A stretch of DNA of 64,000 nt from Streptomyces spiramyceticus (GTDB lineage: Bacteria > Actinomycetota > Actinomycetes > Streptomycetales > Streptomycetaceae): NCBI RefSeq assembly GCF_028807635.1, contig NZ_JARBAX010000002.1, forward strand, positions 248,001 through 312,000. Direction: 5' to 3'. Position 1 is the first letter of the stretch; each line of letters begins with the position of its first letter. The position numbers and the translations under genes are program-made. Of the stretch, positions 30,556 through 37,583 are shown piece after piece. The notes below the pieces were generated by a model. That model searched no databases, had not been told where the DNA came from, and was given only the letters and a program-made list of their open reading frames with translations.

Positions 30556-31509
30556 GTGCGCCATCTGATATCCGTCGACGACCTCAGCGACGAGGACCTG
30601 TGGTCCGTCGTCGCCCGCGGCGCCCAGTTCTCGGCCGACGGCCGGGGCGGGGCCCGCCCGCTGGAGGGTGATGTCGTCGGCATCTACTTCAGCAAGACCT
30701 CGACCCGTACCCGTACCGCCTTCTCCGCCGGCGCGCTGCGCCTCGGTGCGCAGATCGTTTCGTACGGCCCCGGGGATCTGCAGCTCAACACCGGTGAGAG
30801 CAGCGAGGACACCGGCCGGGTCATGTCCGGGATGCTCGATGTCCTGGTCGCCCGGACCGCGGACGACCCGGCCGAGATGCGGGCCTGGGCCGCCCAGAAC
30901 CGGATGTCCGTGGTGAACGCGATGAGCGCCGACGAACACCCCACACAGGCGCTCACCGATCTGACCACGCTGCTGCAGCAGTTCGGCCGGATCGAGGGGC
31001 TGCGCGTCCTCTACATCGGCGAGGGCAACAACACCGCGTCCGCCCTGGCGCTGGCCCTGACCCGGTTCCCGGGCGCGGAGCTGGAGCTGCGTACGCCGCC
31101 CGGCTACGGGCTCGAGGACCGGTTCCGTAAGCGCGCCGAGGAACAGGCCGCCCACTACGGCAGCCGGTTCCGCGAGCGCCACGACATGGCAGGCCTGCCC
31201 GCCGGCCAGGACGCGATCTACACCACGCGCTGGCAGACCACCGGCAGCACCAAGCCCGACCCGGACTGGCGGCGGATCTTCGCACCCTTCCAGGTGACCC
31301 GGGCGCTGTGGGAGGACAGCCCCAAGGCGGTCTTCCTCCACGACCTGCCCGCCCACCGCGGCGACGAGGTCACCGCCGACGTCCTGGACGGGCCGGCGAG
31401 CCTTGCCTTCGGCCAGGCCGAGAACAAGATGCACAGCGCAATGGCCGTGCTCGAATGGTGCCGCCGCGGACCGGTGGGCCCGGGCGGGGCGGACGGGCGG
31501 CAGCCGTGA
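30556..31509 (+). CDS. Ornithine-carbamoyltransferase-like enzyme, probably acting on Dap
   Basis: 317 residues of the aspartate/ornithine carbamoyltransferase family. The carbamoyl-phosphate loop STRTR is at residues 49-53, HPTQALTDL near 135, and GEGNNTASALALAL marks the second domain. The amino-acid-binding HCLP loop of ornithine carbamoyltransferases reads HDLPAHRG here, so the conserved Cys is Asp, which suggests a changed substrate. In viomycin biosynthesis the related VioL is the carbamoyltransferase of the ureido-amino-acid pathway. With Dap genes in the same operon, the likely reaction is carbamoyl phosphate plus Dap (free or in the peptide) to beta-ureidoalanine; this is inference, and a role in arginine metabolism is the less likely alternative. 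GTG start at 30556 with GGAAGGA at 30541-30547. Confidence 0.88.
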   Translation: MRHLISVDDLSDEDLWSVVARGAQFSADGRGGARPLEGDVVGIYFSKTSTRTRTAFSAGALRLGAQIVSYGPGDLQLNTGESSEDTGRVMSGMLDVLVARTADDPAEMRAWAAQNRMSVVNAMSADEHPTQALTDLTTLLQQFGRIEGLRVLYIGEGNNTASALALALTRFPGAELELRTPPGYGLEDRFRKRAEEQAAHYGSRFRERHDMAGLPAGQDAIYTTRWQTTGSTKPDPDWRRIFAPFQVTRALWEDSPKAVFLHDLPAHRGDEVTADVLDGPASLAFGQAENKMHSAMAVLEWCRRGPVGPGGADGRQP

Positions 31510-32837
31510 CCCTCGCCCCGCAGGCTGCGGCCGAAGCCAGGCCGTCGCCGCCCCCGCTGCGCAGGAACCGGGACTTCGTGCTCCTGTGGTCCGGCGCGGG
31601 GATGTCCTTCCTCGGCTCCAGGGTCACCGCGGTCGCCTATCCGCTGCTGGTGCTCTGGCACACCGGGTCGCCGATGTCCATGTCCCTGGTGACCTTCGCC
31701 GCGCTGCTGCCGGCGCTGCTCGTGCAACTGCCCGCCGGAGCGCTGGTGGACCGCTGGGACCGGCGGCGGCTGATGGTGGTCTGCGAGGCGGGGCGGACGC
31801 TGGCGCTGGGGTCGGTCGCGGCGGCGGTGTTCACCGGCAGGGTCTCGGTGGCGCACATCGCCGCCGTGGCCTTCGTGGAGTCCTGTTTCACCGTCTTCTA
31901 CCGGCTGGCGGAGCGGGCGGCGGTACGCAATGTGGTGCCCGAGGAGCAGCTGCCGCAGGCGCTCGCGCAGAACGAGGCGCGGGGCCGCGCGGCCGGCATG
32001 CTCGGCCAGCCCGGCGGGATCCTGCTCTACACCGCGGTGCGCTGGGTGCCCTTCGTCTTCGGCGCGGTCGCCTATCTCGTCTCGCTGCTGACCCTGCTGT
32101 TCATCAGAAAGGACTTCCAGGGGGAGCGGACGGGCGAGCGGCAGCGGCTGCACCGGGAAGTCGCCGAGGGCATGCGCTGGTTGTGGCGGCAGCGGTTCCT
32201 CCGTACGGCACTGGGTTTCGTGGCCGGCACCAATGCCCTCTTCCAGGTGCTCAGCCTCGCCGTGATCCTGATGATCAAGGACGAGGGCCGTTCGGAGGCC
32301 GTCCTCGCCGTCGTCGTGACGGGCGGCGGCATCGGCGGCATGCTCGGCGCGCTCACCGGCGGCTGGTGGCTGCGCCGGTGCAGCCAGCGCGCCATCCTCA
32401 TCGGCGGCCTGGCCGCTTGGGCGGCGCTGATGACGGGCATCGCCTTCACCAACGCCGAGCCCCTGCTGCTCGGACTGCTGTTCGCCGGTACGAGCCTGGT
32501 CGGCGCGGTCTTCAATGTCGCCGCCGCCGTCTACCAGGTCCGCACCACGCCCGACGAGTTCCAGGGCCGCGTCGCCAGTACGGCGAATCTGATCTCTTCC
32601 GGCACCAACTCACTGGGCGCGCTGCTCGCAGGACTCGCCCTCGAACTCTGGGGAGCCGCCGACTCGGTGCTGCTGACCGGTGGCGCGATGGCTGCCCTCG
32701 CGCTCGCGGCCGCGGTGAGCCCGGCGCTCCGTACCGAGGACGCCGCCGCGCCCGCGAAATACAACGGCCGGGGCCTCGAAAACGACGATCGGGACCTCGG
32801 AGAACATGACAACGACGGGGGGAAGGCCCATGACTGA
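31506..32837 (+). CDS. MFS exporter 1 (EntS/MFS_3 type)
   Basis: 443 residues with about twelve hydrophobic segments. The N-terminal LRRNRDFVLLWSGAG, the loop DRWDRRRLM after segment 2 and FNVAAAVYQVRTTPDEFQ in the second half are typical of the EntS-like branch of the major facilitator superfamily that exports NRPS products such as enterobactin. The GTG at 31506 overlaps the stop of the carbamoyltransferase (GTGA), which indicates translational coupling. A second copy with the same N-terminal motif and loop sequences lies at 36282. Probable role: drug/proton antiport of the final peptide. Confidence 0.88.
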   Translation: MTLAPQAAAEARPSPPPLRRNRDFVLLWSGAGMSFLGSRVTAVAYPLLVLWHTGSPMSMSLVTFAALLPALLVQLPAGALVDRWDRRRLMVVCEAGRTLALGSVAAAVFTGRVSVAHIAAVAFVESCFTVFYRLAERAAVRNVVPEEQLPQALAQNEARGRAAGMLGQPGGILLYTAVRWVPFVFGAVAYLVSLLTLLFIRKDFQGERTGERQRLHREVAEGMRWLWRQRFLRTALGFVAGTNALFQVLSLAVILMIKDEGRSEAVLAVVVTGGGIGGMLGALTGGWWLRRCSQRAILIGGLAAWAALMTGIAFTNAEPLLLGLLFAGTSLVGAVFNVAAAVYQVRTTPDEFQGRVASTANLISSGTNSLGALLAGLALELWGAADSVLLTGGAMAALALAAAVSPALRTEDAAAPAKYNGRGLENDDRDLGEHDNDGGKAHD

Positions 32838-33615
32838 CACTGCAGCCGTGTGGTTCCGCATCCATCGAAGGGCCGTCGAGCCACGGCTGAGGCTGGTGTG
32901 CTTCCCGCACGCCGGCGGCACCGCACAGCTCTACCACGGCTGGCCGGCCCGGCTGCCCATGGACATCGAGCTGCTCGCGGTCCGCTACCCCGGCCGGCAG
33001 GACCGGCTCTCCGAGCCGTGCGTCGAGGACATGGCGGTCCTCGCCGACCGGGTCACCGACGCCCTCGTTCCGTATCTGGACCGGCCGGTGGCGCTGTTCG
33101 GTCACAGCATGGGCTCTGCTGTCGCCTATGAGGTGGCGCTCCGCCTGGAGGCCCGCCACGGCACCACCACCGCCCGGCTGATGGTCTCCGGCCGGGCCGC
33201 GCCGCACCGGGCCAGGACCAGCGGGCTGCACGAAGGGGACGACGAGGCGCTGGTCGCAGGGGTGCGCAGCCTGGGCGACCTGGGTTCGGAGGTCTTCGAC
33301 ATCCCGGAGCTGCGGGAGCTGCTGCTCCCCGCCCTGCGCGCCGACTACCGGCTCATCGAGTCCTACCGCCCCGAACACCCCACGCCCCTCCGCGCGCCCG
33401 TCACGGCGTACATCGGCGATGACGACCCCGGCTCCGGCCGGATGCGCGAGGACGTGATGGCCTGGGCGGAGCTGACCACCGCGGGCGACTTCGCGCTGCG
33501 GGCCTTCCCCGGCGACCACTTCTATCTCGCCCCGTGCGAGGCGGAGTTGACCACCGACATCACTCAACGCCTGGAAGGCGTGGGGCGAAATAGAAAATTC
33601 ATAGCTTCCCCCTAG
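32830..33615 (+). CDS. Type II (editing) thioesterase
   Basis: 261-residue alpha/beta hydrolase of the GrsT type. LVCFPHAGGTAQLY is the family N-terminus, the nucleophile is S93 in FGHSMGS, the Asp lies in YIGDDDP and the His in GDHFYL. These enzymes remove wrong or stalled acyl groups from carrier proteins. The ATG at 32830 overlaps the MFS stop in ATGACTGA and has GGAAGG upstream; an in-frame ATG at 32806 would only add MTTTGGRP. Since neither NRPS-2 nor NRPS-3 has a classical TE domain, this is the only alpha/beta-hydrolase thioesterase in the visible cluster. Confidence 0.93.
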   Translation: MTDTAAVWFRIHRRAVEPRLRLVCFPHAGGTAQLYHGWPARLPMDIELLAVRYPGRQDRLSEPCVEDMAVLADRVTDALVPYLDRPVALFGHSMGSAVAYEVALRLEARHGTTTARLMVSGRAAPHRARTSGLHEGDDEALVAGVRSLGDLGSEVFDIPELRELLLPALRADYRLIESYRPEHPTPLRAPVTAYIGDDDPGSGRMREDVMAWAELTTAGDFALRAFPGDHFYLAPCEAELTTDITQRLEGVGRNRKFIASP

Positions 33616-33645
33616 ACAGTCATTGAATAGTGAAGGGATCGGCCC

Positions 33646-34581
33646 ATGACCGAAGAGCAGATCTGGACGCCGCTGGAGATCGAGGCGGAGCTCGCCGGCG
33701 GCACGGAGGAGCTCACCGACCGGCTCAAAGACCTCGGTGACGAACTCGGGAGCCTGCTGGCGCAGGAGAAGGCCCTGGTCTTCCGGGGGTTCGGGGTCAC
33801 ACCTGGCAAACTCGACGCAGTCCTGGACCTGCTGTTGCCGAACCGGCTCGCCTATGTGCACGGCAACTCACCGCGCACCAAGGTCGGCAGCAACGTCTAC
33901 ACCTCGACCGAGTACCCGCAGGAATTCACCATCTCGATGCACAACGAGATGAGCTACGCCCATGCCTGGCCCGCCCGGCTGGCCTTCTACTGCCAGATCC
34001 AGCCCGGCGGCGGTGGTGCCACGCCCGTCGTCGACTCGGAACTGTGGCTCAGCTCCCTCGACGCCGAGATCCGGGACGCCTTCGCGGGCGGAGTCCGCTA
34101 CGTCCAGAACCTCCACGACGGCTACGGCCTCGGCAAGAGCTGGCAGGACACCTTCGAGACCGACAAGCGCCAGGACGTGGAGTCCTTCCTCGACGGCACC
34201 GGAGCCACCTGGGAGTGGAAGGCCGACGGCAGCATCCGGGTCGAGTCCGTGCGCCCGTCCACCACCAAGCACCCGCTCACCGGCACCGAGGGCTGGTTCA
34301 ACCAGGCCGACCAGTGGCACCCGGCCGGCCTCGGTGACGACACCGCGGCCGCCCTCTCCCAGATCCTCCCCGAGGACGAACTGCCGCAGAACGTCACCTT
34401 CGCCGACGGAAGCCCGATCCCCGCGGAGTACGTCGTCCAGATCCGCGACCGGGGCCTGGACAACGCGGTCGACGTGGACTGGCGCACCGGCGACCTGCTC
34501 CTCATCGACAACGTGCTGCTTGCCCACGGCCGCCGGCCCTTCACCGGTGACCGCCGCGTGCTGGTGGCGATGTCGGACTGA
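33646..34581 (+). CDS. SyrP-like Fe(II)/2-oxoglutarate hydroxylase 1
   Basis: 311 residues of the TauD/TfdA superfamily, nearest in style to SyrP, the enzyme that beta-hydroxylates carrier-bound aspartate. The iron ligands are visible as H99-x-E101 in SMHNEMSYAHAWP and H294 in LLAHGRRPFTG; R303 or R304 in GDRRVLVAM would bind 2-oxoglutarate. It may hydroxylate a residue loaded by one of the Asp/Asn-type A domains, but the substrate is inference. A similar protein is encoded at 35371, with the PPTase gene between them; the two differ enough to be old paralogues with separate targets. GAAGGGA precedes the ATG. Confidence 0.9.
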   Translation: MTEEQIWTPLEIEAELAGGTEELTDRLKDLGDELGSLLAQEKALVFRGFGVTPGKLDAVLDLLLPNRLAYVHGNSPRTKVGSNVYTSTEYPQEFTISMHNEMSYAHAWPARLAFYCQIQPGGGGATPVVDSELWLSSLDAEIRDAFAGGVRYVQNLHDGYGLGKSWQDTFETDKRQDVESFLDGTGATWEWKADGSIRVESVRPSTTKHPLTGTEGWFNQADQWHPAGLGDDTAAALSQILPEDELPQNVTFADGSPIPAEYVVQIRDRGLDNAVDVDWRTGDLLLIDNVLLAHGRRPFTGDRRVLVAMSD

Positions 34582-34588
34582 TGACGCC

Positions 34589-35374
34589 ATGACTGCCGAA
34601 TACGAGCGTCTGCGGACGCAGGACGGCGTCCACATCTGGCAGGGCCGGGCGCCGGACCTGCTGGACCCCGGGGACGCCGCCCTGCTCTCCGCCGCCGAAC
34701 TGGAGATCGTGCGACGCAGGTCGGAGCGGGCCGCGGTCCGGTACGCGGGAGCGCACGCCGCTCTCCGCCGGATCCTGGCGGGGTATCTCAGCGTGCCGCC
34801 CGAGCGGATCAGGCTCGGGCGGCAGCCCTGCCCCCGCTGCGCCCACCCGGAGCACGGCCGGCCACGCGTCGACTGGCCGCACACCGCACTGGACTTCAAC
34901 CTCTCCCGGTCCGGCTCGCACTGGCTGGTCGCCGTCGCCGTCGGCAGCCAGGTCGGGGCCGACATCGAGGACGGCCGGGCCGTGGACGTCGAGGGCTCGT
35001 CCACGCTGGTGCTGGCCGACGGTGAACTCGCACATATGCGGGCCCAGAAGGACGAGAAGCGGCGGCTGGACGTCTTCTTCCGCTGCTGGACGAGGAAGGA
35101 GGCCGTGGTCAAGGCGAGCGGCGTGGGCATCGCCGCCGATCTGAGTTCGATCGATGTACGGCCGGCCGCGGAGGGACCCGTCCGCGTCATCCACACCGAA
35201 CCGAACGGCCCGGACAACTGGCTGGTCCAGAACCTGCCGACCGCGCCCGGACTCTTCGCCGCGCTCGCCCGGGAGGCCACGAGCACCGGCCCCGTACGGC
35301 TGCGCGACTACCTCCAAGAGATCCACGACCACGACAGCCACCACAACGAGAAGGAAGGAGCCCACGCCGCATGA
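34589..35374 (+). CDS. Sfp-type 4'-phosphopantetheinyl transferase
   Basis: 261 residues with the two hallmark motifs: GADIEDGRAVD (Mg-binding Asp and Glu) and RCWTRKEAVVKASGVG. The N-terminal part has RRSERAAVRYAGAHAALRR and PPERIRLGRQPC, as in Streptomyces Sfp-type enzymes. It attaches the CoA phosphopantetheine arm to the Ser of the T domains of NRPS-1, -2 and -3. The frame is open far upstream, but the residues before the ATG at 34589 are a shadow of the hydroxylase gene, which ends at 34581. It overlaps the second hydroxylase by four bases (ATGA). Confidence 0.93.
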   Translation: MTAEYERLRTQDGVHIWQGRAPDLLDPGDAALLSAAELEIVRRRSERAAVRYAGAHAALRRILAGYLSVPPERIRLGRQPCPRCAHPEHGRPRVDWPHTALDFNLSRSGSHWLVAVAVGSQVGADIEDGRAVDVEGSSTLVLADGELAHMRAQKDEKRRLDVFFRCWTRKEAVVKASGVGIAADLSSIDVRPAAEGPVRVIHTEPNGPDNWLVQNLPTAPGLFAALAREATSTGPVRLRDYLQEIHDHDSHHNEKEGAHAA

Positions 35375-36294
35375 CCGCCACCGAATTCACCGGATCGCCG
35401 GGCACCCCCATCCACGCGTACCTCACCGAGAACCGCGACAAGCTGCGCACTGTCCTCGCCGAGCAGGGCGCGATCCTGCTGCGCGGCTTCGAGGTCGGCG
35501 GCGTGGACGGATTCGACCGGGTGGTCCGCGTCCTCTCCGGCTCAGCGCCCCTCACCTACGCGGAACGCTCGTCACCCCGCTCCACCATCAAGGGGCAGGT
35601 CTACACGTCGACCGACTACCCGCAGGGCGAGGAGATCTTCCTCCACAACGAGAACTCCTACCAGGCCGTCTGGCCGCGCACCCTGTACTTCTTCTGCATC
35701 GAGCCGGCGCACACGCTGGGCGCCACCCCGCTCGCCGACATCCGCGAGGTCTACCGGCACATCGACCCCGGGGTGCGGGAGGAGTTCGAACGCAGAGGCT
35801 GGCGGGTCGTCCGCAACTTCCACGCCGAGTTCGGTGTGCAGTGGCAGGACGCATTCGGCACCGACGAACGGGACGCCGTCGAGGAGTACTGCCGCGGCAA
35901 GGGCATCGAACCGCACTGGCGGCCGGACGGCGGACTGCGCACCACCGCCGTACGCCGGGCCGTGCACACCCACCCCGAGACCGGCAGCCGCGTCTGGTTC
36001 AACCACGCCACCTTCTTCCACGTCAGCTCGCTCGCCCCGGAGGTCCAGGAGGGCCTGCGGGAGATCTTCGCCGAGGAGGACCTGCCCACCAATACGTACT
36101 ACGGCGACGGCGGGCGCATCCCCGACGAGGTGATGGACCATCTACGGGCCGCCTACCGGGCCGCGTCCACCCGCTTCGACTGGCAGCGCGACGACGTGCT
36201 CGTCGTCGACAACATGCTTGCCGCGCACGGCCGCGAACCGTTCACCGGACCCCGCAAGATAGCCGTCGCCATGGCCGAACCGTGGGACGGCTGA
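35371..36294 (+). CDS. SyrP-like Fe(II)/2-oxoglutarate hydroxylase 2
   Basis: 307 residues, same family as the gene at 33646. Iron ligands are H92-x-E94 in FLHNENSYQAVWP and H286 in LAAHGREPFTG; R295 is the likely 2-oxoglutarate Arg. GAAGGAG lies about ten bases before the ATG, and the start overlaps the PPTase stop. In SyrP-type enzymes the carboxylate ligand is Glu rather than the more common Asp, and both proteins here keep that feature. Targets may be different Asp/Asn-type modules, or one enzyme may act on a Dap-derived residue; the sequence alone does not decide. Confidence 0.9.
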   Translation: MTATEFTGSPGTPIHAYLTENRDKLRTVLAEQGAILLRGFEVGGVDGFDRVVRVLSGSAPLTYAERSSPRSTIKGQVYTSTDYPQGEEIFLHNENSYQAVWPRTLYFFCIEPAHTLGATPLADIREVYRHIDPGVREEFERRGWRVVRNFHAEFGVQWQDAFGTDERDAVEEYCRGKGIEPHWRPDGGLRTTAVRRAVHTHPETGSRVWFNHATFFHVSSLAPEVQEGLREIFAEEDLPTNTYYGDGGRIPDEVMDHLRAAYRAASTRFDWQRDDVLVVDNMLAAHGREPFTGPRKIAVAMAEPWDG

Positions 36295-37583
36295 CAGCCG
36301 GTGCGCGCGAGGCGACAGCGGACGGGCCGGCCCCTCTGCGGCGGAACCGCGACTTCCTGCTGCTGTGGTCCGGCGCCGCTGTGTCCCTCCTGGGCACCAG
36401 GGTCACGGGGGTCTCGTATCCGCTGATCGTGCTCTGGCACACCGACTCGCCCCTGGTGATGTCGGCGGTGTCGTTCGCCGCCCTGCTGCCGCTGCTGCTG
36501 GTGCAGCTCCCCGCCGGAGTCCTCGTCGACCGCTGGGACCGGCGGCGGCTGATGATGATCTGCGAGAGCGGCCGGGCCCTGGCGCTCGGCAGCGTCGCGG
36601 TCACGCTGGCCACCGGCCGGTTCTCCGCGGTCCAGCTGGCCGCCGCTGCGTTCCTGGAGACCAGCCTCGCGATCCTGTACCGCCTCGCCGAGCGCGGAGC
36701 CGTACGCAATGTCGTCCACGCCGGCCAACTGGCGGCCGCCCTCTCGCAGAACGAGGCGCGCGGGCGCGCTGCCGTGCTGCTCGGCCAGCCCGGCGGCGTA
36801 CTGCTGCAGAGCGCGGCCCGCTGGGCGCCCTTTCTCTTCTCGGCGGCGGCCGGACTTGCTTCGCTCGGCAGTCTGCTGCTGATCCGCAAGGACTTCCAAC
36901 AGCAGCGGAAGGCACCGCCGAAGTCCCTGCGCACCGAACTCGCGGAGGGACTGCGCTGGCTGTGGCGGCAGCGTTTCCTGCGCGCGGCGCTCGCCTTTGT
37001 CGCTGGCAGCAACCTGCTCCTCCAGGTGCTGCCGCTTGCACTCTTCGTGCTCGTCAAGGAGGCGGGCCGGCCCCAGACCGCCGTCGCCCTCATCGTGGCC
37101 GCGGGCGGCATCGGCGGCATCGCCGGGGCGCTGAGCGGAAGCTGGTGGCAGCGCAGGATCAGCCTCCGCACCGTCCTTGTCGCCGGACTGTTCGGCTGGG
37201 CGGCCCTGATCACCACCATGGCCCTCGCCCGCCAGCCGCTCGTACTCGGTGTCCTGTTCGCCGGGACGGGATACATCACCGGCGTCTTCAATGTCGCCGC
37301 CGCCGTCCATCAGGTCCGCACCACCCCCGACGCCCTCCAGGGCCGGGTCGCGGGCACTTCGCACCTCGTCGCCACCGGAGCCAATGTGCTGGGCGTCCTG
37401 CTCGGGGGTCTGACCCTCTCCTCCTGGGGCGCGGCCCCCGTCTTCCTGTTGCTCGGCGGCGCCATGTTGGCACTGGCCACGACCGCGACGACGACACCGG
37501 CGCTGCGGGGCGAACACGCCGCCACGACCGACAAGTCCACCGAGACAAGGGAGACCGAGCATGGGCACGAGCGCGCACGGTGA
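36282..37583 (+). CDS. MFS exporter 2 (EntS/MFS_3 type)
   Basis: 433 residues, a clear paralogue of the exporter at 31506: LRRNRDFLLLWSGAAVS, DRWDRRRLMMICESGR, RLAERGAVRNVV and FNVAAAVHQVRTTPDALQ match almost position by position. The GTG at 36282 overlaps the hydroxylase by 13 bases and gives an N-terminus of the same length as the first exporter; no good ribosome-binding site is seen, so coupling is likely. The last 23 bases overlap NRPS-3. Two copies of one exporter in one operon, each near an NRPS with its own PBP-like domain, suggest segment duplication or two exported species. Confidence 0.85.
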   Translation: MGRLTAGAREATADGPAPLRRNRDFLLLWSGAAVSLLGTRVTGVSYPLIVLWHTDSPLVMSAVSFAALLPLLLVQLPAGVLVDRWDRRRLMMICESGRALALGSVAVTLATGRFSAVQLAAAAFLETSLAILYRLAERGAVRNVVHAGQLAAALSQNEARGRAAVLLGQPGGVLLQSAARWAPFLFSAAAGLASLGSLLLIRKDFQQQRKAPPKSLRTELAEGLRWLWRQRFLRAALAFVAGSNLLLQVLPLALFVLVKEAGRPQTAVALIVAAGGIGGIAGALSGSWWQRRISLRTVLVAGLFGWAALITTMALARQPLVLGVLFAGTGYITGVFNVAAAVHQVRTTPDALQGRVAGTSHLVATGANVLGVLLGGLTLSSWGAAPVFLLLGGAMLALATTATTTPALRGEHAATTDKSTETRETEHGHERAR

